Source: a virus
IMG/VR virus record: IMGVR_UViG_3300044991_001911
Span: 1-60,511 of that record
Direction: 5' to 3' (one strand)
DNA length: 60,511 nt
This document shows positions 35,548-43,683 of this stretch, in pieces; the stretch's first letter is position 1, and each line of letters opens with the position of its first letter. The position numbers were made by a program, and so were the translations under genes. The notes below the pieces were generated by a model. The model had not been told where the DNA came from. It searched no databases and saw only the letters and a program-made list of their open reading frames with translations.

Positions 35548-36097
35548 CGAAAGATACGATGAAATTAAATCTCTATTAAAGAGGTCTAAATTATTGTTTG
35601 AACAACAAGTTAATGTTGGCGCGGATGTTGAAAGTAGAATACAACAAGATGCCGAATATGAAACAGCCGACAAAGAAGTTGAGAATGGTGAGAATCCAAC
35701 TCAAAAAGATAAAACCCAAAAATACAGAATTTCTGGTGGTATACTAGCTTTACATGGTAAAGATAGAAGTGAATTAGATATTACATCTGATGAAAAAATT
35801 GCATTCCAAGAAACTATGGACGAGTTTGTTAATGAGGTTTCTGACTTAGCAGATTTTAATACATTAAATGTTTACCAAAATAATGTAGAGTGGTCAGGTA
35901 AGCTTATAGATGATGACATTGAATTTAGTTTATCAATAGGTGAGAATAGTGGAATATACATCAATGGAACCATGATTAAAGTTGATGAAGATTTTTTAAC
36001 CACATTAAATAAATTACAACAATTTTACCAAAAATTTAAATCTAAGTGGGGTAAAGTACTTGCTAATAGAAAGAAAACTAAAGAATCACCACAATAA
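35531..36097 (+). CDS. Hypothetical protein after amidase
   Basis: The 188-residue protein has a helical N-terminus (NLHNERYDEIKSLLKRSKLL), a beta-rich middle (YRISGGILALHGKDRSELDI) and a helical end (LQQFYQKFKSKWGKVLANRK). The DITSDEKIAFQETMDEFVNE segment suggests a conserved helix. Overlaps the amidase by 17 bp. No recognised family. Confidence 0.65.
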   Translation: MSNLHNERYDEIKSLLKRSKLLFEQQVNVGADVESRIQQDAEYETADKEVENGENPTQKDKTQKYRISGGILALHGKDRSELDITSDEKIAFQETMDEFVNEVSDLADFNTLNVYQNNVEWSGKLIDDDIEFSLSIGENSGIYINGTMIKVDEDFLTTLNKLQQFYQKFKSKWGKVLANRKKTKESPQ

Positions 36098-36107
36098 TTT
36101 ATTAATT

Positions 36108-36443
36108 ATGAAAGATAATAAAGAAACCATTTTATTAATCATCGTTATTGTATTGGTCGCTTGGAACATTTTTAATACAAATAGTATTAAAACTGATGTT
36201 AAGTCTTACAAGGAAAAAATAGAAAACATCCAAATAGAGGTAGACTCTGTTCAGGTTGTAAATAAAAAAATTGAGGATAAAGTTTTTGAGGTGAAAGAAA
36301 ATGTAAATAATATTACAAAAGAAATTCATCACATTGATAATAATTTAACAATAGTAAAAGAAAAAACAAATGAGAAAGTTAATAATGTTAATAACTTTGG
36401 TAATGTTGAGCTGGAGCAGTTACTCACAGCAAGATACAACTAA
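36108..36443 (+). CDS. Inner-membrane spanin-like protein
   Basis: The 111-residue protein has an N-terminal membrane anchor (ETILLIIVIVLVAWNIF) and then a continuous periplasmic coiled coil of about 80 residues. This is i-spanin (Rz) topology. The next gene begins inside its end in another frame, as with Rz/Rz1 pairs. The start at 36108 is chosen over the in-frame ATG at 36060, which lies in the previous gene. Confidence 0.6.
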   Translation: MKDNKETILLIIVIVLVAWNIFNTNSIKTDVKSYKEKIENIQIEVDSVQVVNKKIEDKVFEVKENVNNITKEIHHIDNNLTIVKEKTNEKVNNVNNFGNVELEQLLTARYN

Positions 36444-36783
36444 AGTAATACTCCCAACCAAAACAGCCAGATTAATCTATAAAGATTTATTGAAATTTGA
36501 TGGGTATAAAGAAGAAGTAAAATTATTAAATGATAAAATTTTTAAACTTAATGAGAAAGACTCTCAAAAAGACACGATTATTAATTTATTAACAACTAAA
36601 GATAAAAATAATCAATTCATGATTGTAAAAAAAAATGAACAATTAAAAGTGTCTGAAGAGTTAACTAATAGTTTACATAAAGAATTAAAAAGTCAAAGAA
36701 CTAAAACTTTTTTATGGAAAGTTGGAACTTTTGCTGGAATAATATCAACAACATATCTAATACTAAATAATGGCGTTAACTAG
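36370..36783 (+). CDS. Secreted coiled-coil protein with C-terminal anchor
   Basis: The 137-residue protein has a signal peptide (RKLIMLITLVMLSWSSYSQQ, cleavage likely after YSQ), then KVILPTKTARLIYKDLLKFD, a coiled coil to about 115, and a C-terminal hydrophobic helix (VGTFAGIISTTYLILNN). It overlaps the spanin-like gene by 74 bp in a different frame. Together they could bridge the envelope for lysis. There is no lipobox, so it is not a classic o-spanin. Confidence 0.6.
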   Translation: MRKLIMLITLVMLSWSSYSQQDTTKVILPTKTARLIYKDLLKFDGYKEEVKLLNDKIFKLNEKDSQKDTIINLLTTKDKNNQFMIVKKNEQLKVSEELTNSLHKELKSQRTKTFLWKVGTFAGIISTTYLILNNGVN

Positions 36784-37015
36784 TTCTGAAGTTAAAGAGA
36801 TGGAAGTATTAATTCGTAAAGAAATAAAAAGCTTTATGGAAAATAATACTCTTAAACAATTTGAAGATAAATTACTGGATAGAATCGGTAAAGAAATCAA
36901 AAGAGGTAAATTAGAAGGTGATGTTAAAGACATCACATTAAGAATGTTCCGAGAGTTCTACCAATTTATGTGGATGAATAGAAGTTATTGGGAACCAAGA
37001 CTTAAAAACGCATAA
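36770..37015 (+). CDS. Small conserved-type phage protein
   Basis: The 81-residue, helical, charged protein (SSEVKEMEVLIRKEIKSFME then FREFYQFMWMNRSYWEPRL). Such short proteins precede head-protein genes in related phages, as here. Function unknown. Confidence 0.65.
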   Translation: MALTSSEVKEMEVLIRKEIKSFMENNTLKQFEDKLLDRIGKEIKRGKLEGDVKDITLRMFREFYQFMWMNRSYWEPRLKNA

Positions 37016-37017
37016 CT

Positions 37018-37875
37018 ATGCCAAAAACAGCACAAGAAGTATTCAAAGACGGGTTAGATAAAGCATATACAAGTGTTAATCTTAATCAGGGAACTATGAC
37101 TGATTATGCATCTTATAGACAAGGTGTTAAAGAAGATGAAACAGAAGATGAAACACCAATGATTAGAAGAAGTATTAAGAAATTTTTACTTAATAAAAAG
37201 AAAGAGACTAAAGACGAAACAGGTCATTCAAAATATTATCCTGGAGGTAAAACGCCTGGTTTAACTACAGATGTTTTAAACACTATATTAACAAATATGG
37301 GTAAAGGGATGAAAAGTGATAAAAACGAGGTTACCGAGAAGTGGAGTGAAAAATATAAAAAATCCATAAATTGTTCAAACCCAAAAGGTTTTAGTCAAAA
37401 AGCGCATTGTGACGGTAAGAAAAAAGAAACTAAGGAAGCCACAGGTTCAGGTTCTTCAGGTGCATATTCAGGACCAGTATTTGGAGGTAACGATGAATTT
37501 TGGGAAAGAAGTAGAAGAGAAACTCCAAAATTAAAAGAGAGTGATGTTGAAAAAGTAGAGGCGAAAGAAGCCACAACTACAGGTTCAAGTGGAGCGTATG
37601 AATCACCATCTATGTGGGCTAAATCAACTAAAAAGAAAGATTGGGGTCCAAGTAGAAAAACTCAAATACCTGGTGGGGGATTTGTTAAGATAAAAAAGAA
37701 GTGTACTAAATTCCCGTATTGTAATCAAGGTGATATTAATAATGTAAAAATTAGTAAAAACGAATCAGTTAAAGAGGCAATCAAGAATGTTTCTAGTAAA
37801 ATTGGTATCAGTGAGAATGTTATTAAGACTATTTTGGAACATGAATACGAAAAAATGAATAAAAGACACAATTAA
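37018..37875 (+). CDS. Head-associated protein with Cys-rich motifs
   Basis: The 285-residue, very Lys-rich protein (over 18% Lys) contains SINCSNPKGFSQKAHCDGKK, the linker ATGSGSSGAYSGPVFGG and its partial copy ATTTGSSGAYESPSMW, and CTKFPYCNQGDINNVKI. Proteins with these pieces are found in T4-like phages near head genes, where they may be scaffold or internal head proteins. The two Gly-Ser copies suggest an internal duplication. It has no TATTTATN motif and lies 2 bp after the previous gene. Confidence 0.6.
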   Translation: MPKTAQEVFKDGLDKAYTSVNLNQGTMTDYASYRQGVKEDETEDETPMIRRSIKKFLLNKKKETKDETGHSKYYPGGKTPGLTTDVLNTILTNMGKGMKSDKNEVTEKWSEKYKKSINCSNPKGFSQKAHCDGKKKETKEATGSGSSGAYSGPVFGGNDEFWERSRRETPKLKESDVEKVEAKEATTTGSSGAYESPSMWAKSTKKKDWGPSRKTQIPGGGFVKIKKKCTKFPYCNQGDINNVKISKNESVKEAIKNVSSKIGISENVIKTILEHEYEKMNKRHN

Positions 37876-37878
37876 ATA

Positions 37879-37886
37879 TATTTATA
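37879..37886 (+). promoter_or_regulatory. Late-type promoter motif TATTTATA
   Basis: Perfect motif 11 nt before the ATG at 37898 and 3 nt after the previous stop. Confidence 0.55.
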
Positions 37887-37897
37887 AGAAAACAATA

Positions 37898-39205
37898 ATG
37901 ATGAGTAATTTTAACAAAAATATTGACAAACTTGTTTCAAGAATTCTAAACGAAGAAATTGAGAGTAAAGTTAAAGAATTATCAAAAACTATCAATGAAG
38001 GTGAATGGACTGAAATTGAAATGGGAGAAGAACTTAAAGGTGGTCAAAAAAAGATAGATGTTGCCGAACCAAAAGGTAAAATCACTGCTGCGGATTTCAA
38101 AAAATTAAGAGATGCTAAATCTCATAAGAAAGAAGTTGAAGAATTTTTCTTTGATAATAACGATATAGATGAGGATGAGTGTAATGAGTGCGGTGACGAA
38201 ATGTATGAGTCTAAGGAAGATAAAAATTGGATTCAAAAAACTAAAATGAATAAAGGGGCTTTACATAAAAAATTAGGAATACCTGAAGGTGACAAAATCC
38301 CTAACGCTAAATTACAATCGTTAAAAAAGGAATTAATGAAAAAAAGTGAGGGAGATAAAAAATTATCGGCATCTGATTCTACATTGTTGAAACAAGTTAA
38401 TTTAGCATTAACACTTAAAAGTGTTAAGGAAAGTACAAAATCTTTAAAATTAACTGAAGAAGAATTAATTGATATGATTGAGACTTTAGTGATTGAACAA
38501 AAAATTAAAGACATAGCAGAGAAAAACAATATTTCAGTTAAAGAACCTCAAGGTCTTAAAAAAACTAACAAAGTTTTAGATTTAGACAAAAAAGAAAATG
38601 ATGACTATTCTAAAGAGGTTGTTAAGAAAATGAAAGATTATATGAAGGATATGTTCATGGGTGGTGGCGAGTACAACGAAAATCCTGACGATTTCCCACA
38701 AAGTAATTACCAAATGGATAAAGACGCTAAAGTGATGAAATATAATCCATCAGAGGCGGTTGATGAGTATATTGATGCTTTTAGTTATCCTGGTATGACT
38801 AATTTAGTTTATGACGAAATTAAACCCGACGATAAGAAAATAGATAAATACTTAAAAGGGGATTCAACAACGGGTAATGCGGTTACTGATAAAGATGGAA
38901 AGGCATTAGGTAATGTAGGTAAAAGTAAACTTGGAGATAAATTCAAAAAGAATTATGATGAGAATCTATATGGTGCTGAACAAATGAATGTTTCTTATAA
39001 AAGACAATCACAACCTGTTGATGTTGCAGGGGAAAATACGGAATCAGGTTCATTACAAAGCAAAAGAGGTAGTAAAAGTTCTACGGCTAAGGCTCAAAAT
39101 ATTATGAACAAACTTGAATCTGTTGAAGATAAAAAGTTAAAAATAGTATCTGAAGAAATGAATAAGATGAAAAATCTAATTTCTTACGACAGAAAAACTC
39201 AATAA
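37898..39205 (+). CDS. Candidate internal head protein with capsid-targeting-like N-terminus
   Basis: The 435-residue, charged protein (Lys about 16%). The N-terminus NKNIDKLVSRILNE ends in the I-L-N-E form expected at a T4 gp21 prohead protease site. The region about 105-170 (WIQKTKMNKGALHKKLGIPE and KKLSASDSTLLKQVNLALTL) is a repeat-like helical domain known from such phage head proteins. CNECGDE near 90 may bind metal. Late motif upstream. Function as packaged protein is inference. Confidence 0.6.
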   Translation: MMSNFNKNIDKLVSRILNEEIESKVKELSKTINEGEWTEIEMGEELKGGQKKIDVAEPKGKITAADFKKLRDAKSHKKEVEEFFFDNNDIDEDECNECGDEMYESKEDKNWIQKTKMNKGALHKKLGIPEGDKIPNAKLQSLKKELMKKSEGDKKLSASDSTLLKQVNLALTLKSVKESTKSLKLTEEELIDMIETLVIEQKIKDIAEKNNISVKEPQGLKKTNKVLDLDKKENDDYSKEVVKKMKDYMKDMFMGGGEYNENPDDFPQSNYQMDKDAKVMKYNPSEAVDEYIDAFSYPGMTNLVYDEIKPDDKKIDKYLKGDSTTGNAVTDKDGKALGNVGKSKLGDKFKKNYDENLYGAEQMNVSYKRQSQPVDVAGENTESGSLQSKRGSKSSTAKAQNIMNKLESVEDKKLKIVSEEMNKMKNLISYDRKTQ

Positions 39206-39233
39206 AAATTCACATTTAATATCATTTTATTAT

Positions 39234-39268
39234 ATTCTCCATAGATGAACTCTATGGAGAATTTTTTT
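39234..39268 (+). terminator. Terminator hairpin holding a start codon
   Basis: A perfect 11-bp stem ATTCTCCATAG/CTATGGAGAAT with a 7-nt loop (ATGAACT) is followed by seven T. It ends the 37898 gene, but the loop is the first ATG of the next gene and a second ATG lies in the 3' stem. Confidence 0.8.
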
Positions 39269-39718
39269 AATTGGATGTCTAAGGTAATCCCCAATGATGA
39301 AGTAACAATTTGGTTTAATATTCATAACATGAATTATGAAAAAATTGAGTTGTACGGTGATATATTCAAGTCTTTGAATCATATTGTCGCGGACACTTAC
39401 ATGGGTAATACAAGTAGTAGTTATGAGACTAAAATACTACTCACTCAAGAAGATAATGAATCACATTTTGATTGGTGTTGGGGCAAAGTTATAAATGACT
39501 TTAAAAAAGAAGATATCATTATTAAAGAATCGGGAGAACACCGAGAATATTTCAAATCATTTTTTATTGACACATTTTATAATCATCCTGATAAGGGTGT
39601 AAAAGAGTCTATCCCTAATTTTTTATTTGAAGTTTTTGATGTTTATAAACCATTTAGTAAATCTGATTTAGACATATTAACACAAATTTATAAGATGTTG
39701 GAAAAAAGTGTTAGTTAA
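39245..39718 (+). CDS. Hypothetical protein with start inside a hairpin
   Basis: The 157-residue protein (or 154 from 39254, or 147 from 39275) has an opening MENFFNWMSKVIPNDEVTIW and later SHFDWCWGKVINDFKKEDII. No recognised family. The first two start codons are buried in the terminator-like hairpin at 39234-39268; the ATG at 39275 lies just beyond the T-run and is then the start if the hairpin ends most transcripts. Confidence 0.65.
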   Translation: MNSMENFFNWMSKVIPNDEVTIWFNIHNMNYEKIELYGDIFKSLNHIVADTYMGNTSSSYETKILLTQEDNESHFDWCWGKVINDFKKEDIIIKESGEHREYFKSFFIDTFYNHPDKGVKESIPNFLFEVFDVYKPFSKSDLDILTQIYKMLEKSVS

Positions 39719-39799
39719 AAAAAACCTTAATTCTATTTACACCAGAGTAAGAAAAGTTAATATTCTAAAATAAACAATAAACTAATTTATAAATTAAAA

Positions 39800-39982
39800 A
39801 TGGAAACATTAGAAAAAATTAAAGAACTAACTGAGTTACTATCAGTTGATGCTACTAAATTCTATAAAGGAAATAAAAGCGCGGGAACTAGAACTAGAAA
39901 AACTGCTCAAGAGTTGAAAGACGCTCTTCAACAATTCAGAAAAGAAATTTTAGAACATAGCAAATCAGAAAAGAATGCATAA
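39800..39982 (+). CDS. Histone H1-like Hc1 family protein
   Basis: The 60-residue protein METLEKIKELTELLSVDATK then GNKSAGTRTRKTAQELKDAL and FRKEILEHSK matches the Hc1-like domain common in Bacteroidota (GNKAAGxRxRKxxxxLxxLxKxFR). These proteins bind DNA through the basic AGTRTRK turn. In a phage it may compact genome or host DNA. About 81 bp upstream are noncoding. Confidence 0.8.
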   Translation: METLEKIKELTELLSVDATKFYKGNKSAGTRTRKTAQELKDALQQFRKEILEHSKSEKNA

Positions 39983-40163
39983 TATTGACACAATATATTT
40001 TTTTATATTTGTTTTTACAATATTAGTATCATTGAAAAATGTTACAAAATTCATAGGAGCCCTGTTATCTAGAGAACCAAAACCATTGGTTTATAGTAAC
40101 AGGGAACTTATTTACATTGCATTATCAATTAGTTACATAATCACATATCTATACGCAAAATGA
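39975..40163 (+). CDS. Small two-helix membrane protein
   Basis: The 62-residue protein has two hydrophobic helices (TIYFFIFVFTILVSLKNV and ELIYIALSISYIITYLYA) joined by a basic loop (LLSREPKP). It overlaps both neighbours by 4-8 nt. Function unknown. Confidence 0.65.
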   Translation: MHNIDTIYFFIFVFTILVSLKNVTKFIGALLSREPKPLVYSNRELIYIALSISYIITYLYAK

Positions 40164-40624
40164 GTTTTTATAAAGAATTAGCACCGTTTGTTGAATACAT
40201 ACACTCAATAAGAAAATTAAAGACTTATTTGAGTTTTGACATGTTATTCCCAACTAAATGGGCATTACCAAAAAGTATTATTGATGAGGGACAAATCGTT
40301 GGGTTTGATTCAGATGACCAAAATTTAAAAGGTATTTCGTTTGTTTCCGAGATTAATGAAAATAATGTTTCAATAACTTTGACAAAGATTGCCAAAATTA
40401 TTAAGTTAAATAAAGAAAGGGAATTAAAAGAACGACTGTTTAAACAAACTGTTGACCAATTAAAACAAACATTTGAAAAAACTGATTTAGATAGACTTCA
40501 AAACCTATATTTTGATTTTGATGAAGGGGACACAAGTTTAGAGATTAAGGAGGAAGAACCAAATTTAGAAACATATGAGCAAGACAGACCAATCACAGAG
40601 ACTGTTGAGAATGATAGAGAGTGA
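40160..40624 (+). CDS. Hypothetical protein
   Basis: The 154-residue protein begins with SFYKELAPFVEYIHSIRKLK and YLSFDMLFPTKWALPKSI, then a helical Lys/Glu-rich middle and an acidic tail. No recognised family. It overlaps the next gene by 50 bp in another frame. Confidence 0.65.
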   Translation: MSFYKELAPFVEYIHSIRKLKTYLSFDMLFPTKWALPKSIIDEGQIVGFDSDDQNLKGISFVSEINENNVSITLTKIAKIIKLNKERELKERLFKQTVDQLKQTFEKTDLDRLQNLYFDFDEGDTSLEIKEEEPNLETYEQDRPITETVENDRE

Positions 40625-40769
40625 GGAACGAAAAGATTCACAACAAGTTGAGAAAATTAAACAGGATTACATCTCACAAATTACTAAATTAAAGAAGGAA
40701 GAAATGTTTCCTATACCAAAAAAAATAAGTTTATGGAAGAGAATAAAAATCATCCTTTTGGGGAATTAG
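40575..40769 (+). CDS. Small basic helical protein
   Basis: The 64-residue protein SKTDQSQRLLRMIESEERKD to LWKRIKIILLGN has an amphipathic helix and a basic hydrophobic C-terminus that could touch membranes. Its ends overlap both neighbours, so the assignment rests on phage-type packing and continuous good codon use. Confidence 0.5.
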   Translation: MSKTDQSQRLLRMIESEERKDSQQVEKIKQDYISQITKLKKEEMFPIPKKISLWKRIKIILLGN

Positions 40770-40963
40770 AAAAATTAGCATTAATTGCTGAATCTTGTCA
40801 AACCATTTTTAGTGGTAAGGCGACTATAGTTTTTGAATTACCTAAAGGTGAATACACCAGTGTTATTAATCACTTTAGAGAAGTTGATAGACATCACAAA
40901 CAATTTACAATTGATATTTCAGGAACTGATTTTCATTTTATTTTGACTGAGGTAGAGAAGTAA
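40733..40963 (+). CDS. Hypothetical small protein
   Basis: The 76-residue protein (ENKNHPFGELEKLALIAESC then a beta-rich half, ISGTDFHFILTEVEK). The beta-strand pattern is regular and a single domain is likely. It ends 26 bp inside the convergent gene at 40938. Confidence 0.6.
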   Translation: MEENKNHPFGELEKLALIAESCQTIFSGKATIVFELPKGEYTSVINHFREVDRHHKQFTIDISGTDFHFILTEVEK

Positions 40964-41582
40964 ATTTTCTATAAAGTACTTTCTTATCAAAACCATTAGA
41001 TTCTAAAATACCATAAAGGTATTTTCTTTGAGCCGAGGAGTAGTCTTTCACAAAAAGACAATCTCCTCTTTTTATTTTAAAAAAGTAAGAAGATAAACAA
41101 TTAACAAATCTTGCGGATTCTTGTTCTGTTTTTAATGTAAATAAATAAAACTTTTCTTCTTGTTGTACAACAATTTTATTGTTTAATACGGAAATCATTT
41201 TCATACCATCACCCTTAAGATATTTTTTAATTAATTCTTGGGTTGTAATTTTTTTACCTTCTTTAATGTCGTAAATGAGTTCATCTTTTTTGTATGGGGA
41301 TATTTCAAAAAGAGTCATACCATCTTCATTTAATTTTACTTTAATACTTCTACCATACTCATCGGTCATATACACAGGTACGAGTTGTCTACCACTCATC
41401 TCAATGATACCAATCTCATATTTGCATTCCTTACCCGACTCAACTTCAACATCAAATATTATGTCTTGAGATTCTTTAACAAGTTTATTATAAAATAATT
41501 TAGCTCTATTATAAGTGATGAACTTATTTATTATTTTTTTCTTTGTCTTATTTTTGAACAAGACTACAAGGTAGTTCTCCAT
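40938..41582 (-). CDS. Hypothetical protein divergent from DnaJ
   Basis: The 214-residue protein starts MENYLVVLFKNKTKKKIINK. The ATG at 41582 is preferred over 41633, which would run into the DnaJ gene. It has a beta-rich middle with SGRQLVPVYMTDEYGRSIKV and a C-terminal RGDCLFVKDYSSAQRKYLYG. The start codon is only two bases from the divergent DnaJ ATG. No family recognised. Confidence 0.65.
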   Translation of the reverse strand: MENYLVVLFKNKTKKKIINKFITYNRAKLFYNKLVKESQDIIFDVEVESGKECKYEIGIIEMSGRQLVPVYMTDEYGRSIKVKLNEDGMTLFEISPYKKDELIYDIKEGKKITTQELIKKYLKGDGMKMISVLNNKIVVQQEEKFYLFTLKTEQESARFVNCLSSYFFKIKRGDCLFVKDYSSAQRKYLYGILESNGFDKKVLYRKFTSLPQSK

Positions 41583-41584
41583 AT

Positions 41585-42523
41585 ATGAAAGATTACTATA
41601 AAATTTTAGAAGTTGAAGAGAAATCGTCTGCAAATGAGATTAAAAAATCATACAGAACCCTCTCTAAGAAATATCACCCGGATATAAATCCTGAAGGCGC
41701 TGAACAATTTAAAGATATTGCGGAAGCTTACGACACCTTAGGTAATGAGGGTAAACGAACACAATACGACCAAGCCAAAAATAATCCATTTGCTGGCGGC
41801 GGGGGTGGTTCGTCATTTCAGGATATGTTTAACCAAATGTTTGGAGGGGCATCTCAACAATCTAGACAACAACCTATGAGAAAAAACGCTCCTGACAAAA
41901 TTGTTAAGGTGATGGTGTCTCCAATAGAGTCTTACAAAGGTATTCAAAAAACTATTCGTTATGTTAAGGATAATCATTGTCAACCTTGTAATGGAAAAGG
42001 TGGTGACCAACAAACTTGCGGAACTTGTAAAGGACAAGGGTTCCAAGTTAAAGTTTTTGGTACTGGATTTATGACACAACAAGTTAGACAAACATGCCCA
42101 ACATGTGCTGGAAGAGGATACACCCTAATACATAAATGTTATAATTGTAGTGGAAATGGTATAAAATCTGTGGCAAATGAAATTAATGTGACATTACCTA
42201 AAGGGGTTGATGATGGACAATATTTAAAAGTTGCCAATGCCGGAGATTTTAAAAATGGTGAGTATGGGGATTTGATTCTTCAAATACAAATGGTACCAAA
42301 AGACGGGTATGAAAAAATAAATAATGATTTAATTTATAATCTATACCTCAACTTAGAAGAAGTTCAAAAAGACAAATTTTTAATACCACATCCTGATGGT
42401 GATTTACAGATGGCGTCGCCTAAATTATTTGACACATCAAAACCATTAAGACTTAAAAATAAAGGATATAATGGTGGTGATATGTATGTTAAATTAAATG
42501 TTAAGTTTGAACGAGTTGATTAA
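41585..42523 (+). CDS. dnaJ: DnaJ-type co-chaperone
   Basis: In this 312-residue protein the J domain has KKYHPDINPEG (H31-P32-D33), a Gly/Phe linker (70-90), and four zinc-binding CxxCxGxG units: C132-C135 (CQPCNGKG), C145-C148 (CGTCKGQG), C171-C174 (CPTCAGRG) and C185-C188 (CYNCSGNG). The C-terminal peptide-binding domain is shorter than in cellular DnaJ (about 375). Recruits Hsp70 to phage or host proteins. A TATTTTTG at 41549-41556, 28 nt upstream, is a possible -7 element. Confidence 0.92.
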   Translation: MKDYYKILEVEEKSSANEIKKSYRTLSKKYHPDINPEGAEQFKDIAEAYDTLGNEGKRTQYDQAKNNPFAGGGGGSSFQDMFNQMFGGASQQSRQQPMRKNAPDKIVKVMVSPIESYKGIQKTIRYVKDNHCQPCNGKGGDQQTCGTCKGQGFQVKVFGTGFMTQQVRQTCPTCAGRGYTLIHKCYNCSGNGIKSVANEINVTLPKGVDDGQYLKVANAGDFKNGEYGDLILQIQMVPKDGYEKINNDLIYNLYLNLEEVQKDKFLIPHPDGDLQMASPKLFDTSKPLRLKNKGYNGGDMYVKLNVKFERVD

Positions 42524-42696
42524 AAAAGAGAAATTAAATTTTTAATCATAACGATTGTGCCATATACTGCAGAACTTAATAAATAAAATCCTAAAGCAAT
42601 TGTTGCATACTGTCTTCTTGATGTTGGTTTTTGATTACATTTTTTACATCCTTCTTTAGGTTGTTCTTCGATAATTTGTCCTTCAACTGTTTCCAT
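42520..42696 (-). CDS. Small Cys-bearing membrane protein
   Basis: The 58-residue protein METVEGQIIEEQPKEGCKKC then a helix ATIALGFYLLSSAVYGTIVM and the basic end IKNLISLF. It has a CKKC pair before a single membrane helix. TATTTATC lies 3 nt upstream of the ATG. Its stop codon overlaps the DnaJ stop codon tail to tail. Confidence 0.7.
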   Translation of the reverse strand: METVEGQIIEEQPKEGCKKCNQKPTSRRQYATIALGFYLLSSAVYGTIVMIKNLISLF

Positions 42697-42699
42697 AGT

Positions 42700-42707
42700 G
42701 ATAAATA
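42700..42707 (-). promoter_or_regulatory. Late-type promoter motif TATTTATC, 3 nt before ATG
   Basis: Minus-strand TATTTATC, 3 nt upstream of the ATG at 42696. Confidence 0.45.
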
Positions 42708-42796
42708 TTAATTTACTTAAAATATAATAAAAAATATTTGAAAGAGAAACTTGCTTTTTTATTTTTTATTTGTTATACTTTAAAAAAAACAAAATT

Positions 42797-43639
42797 ATGG
42801 CGTTATCATACATCGGAGGGAAATCTAAAATAGGTAAATGGATTGTCCCATTCATACCTCAAGACATTGAAACATATGTAGAACCATTTTCAGGTATGTT
42901 TTGGGTGTTCTTTAACATGGACCTAGCCAAGTACCCAAATTTAAAAGAAGTTGTCTATAACGACTTTAATCCACTTAATTACAATTTATTCCAATGTCTT
43001 CAAAATCCTGAAAGATTATTGGAGGAAGTGAATAATATTCCTTGTCAACAAAGGGACGAGTTTCCAACACCTGACATCTATAAAGAACAATTTATCAGGT
43101 TTCAAGCTGAAATATTTGGAACCAATTTCAGCGTACAAGCTTACGATTACGTTGTTGCAGCTAAATATGCTTATGTGTTAGCTCAAGTATTCTCGGGGTC
43201 TAAACCTGAAACAAGTTCGTTTATTGACTTAAAAGGGAAGTACAAATCAAAGTACCTTACATTTAGAGATAAGTTATCTAAACCTGAATGGGTAGAACAT
43301 TTCTTGAAGATTACTAAAGTGGAAAATATGGACTTCCAAGAGGTTATTCAGAAATATGATAGTCCATCAACTTATGTTTATGCTGACCCTCCATATTGGA
43401 AAACAGAGAACTACTATAACAACCACGACTTTGATACCACAGACCACGAGAGATTAGCAGATTGTTTAAAAGATATTAAAGGAAAATTCTCTTTATCTTA
43501 TTATGATTTTCCTCAATTACACACTTGGTTTCCTCAGATTCAATACAGATGGGAAAAGAAAGAGTTTGCTAAAGCTGCGGCGGCAAAAAAAGGAAAAACA
43601 CAAAATATGGGGGAAGAGTTGTTAATCTTAAATTATTAG
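42797..43639 (+). CDS. D12-class N6-adenine DNA methyltransferase (Dam-like)
   Basis: The 280-residue protein has YIGGKSKIGKWIVPFIP at the start, VEPFSGMFWVFF (the FxGxG SAM motif is replaced by FSGMF), NDFNPLNYNLF and a catalytic DPPYW (197-201). Order of motifs (SAM motif first, then DPPY) fits the alpha/D12 group. The start at 42797 is preferred over 42770 because YIGGKxK is the family N-terminus. Probable self-methylation to avoid host restriction. The weak SAM motif is unusual. Confidence 0.82.
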   Translation: MALSYIGGKSKIGKWIVPFIPQDIETYVEPFSGMFWVFFNMDLAKYPNLKEVVYNDFNPLNYNLFQCLQNPERLLEEVNNIPCQQRDEFPTPDIYKEQFIRFQAEIFGTNFSVQAYDYVVAAKYAYVLAQVFSGSKPETSSFIDLKGKYKSKYLTFRDKLSKPEWVEHFLKITKVENMDFQEVIQKYDSPSTYVYADPPYWKTENYYNNHDFDTTDHERLADCLKDIKGKFSLSYYDFPQLHTWFPQIQYRWEKKEFAKAAAAKKGKTQNMGEELLILNY

Positions 43640-43660
43640 CATATTTTTGCAATCACAATA

Positions 43661-43668
43661 TATTTATT
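43661..43668 (+). promoter_or_regulatory. Late-type promoter motif TATTTATT
   Basis: TATTTATT followed by AATAAA, 15 nt before the ATG at 43684. Confidence 0.55.
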
Positions 43669-43683
43669 AATAAATCAAAATAG

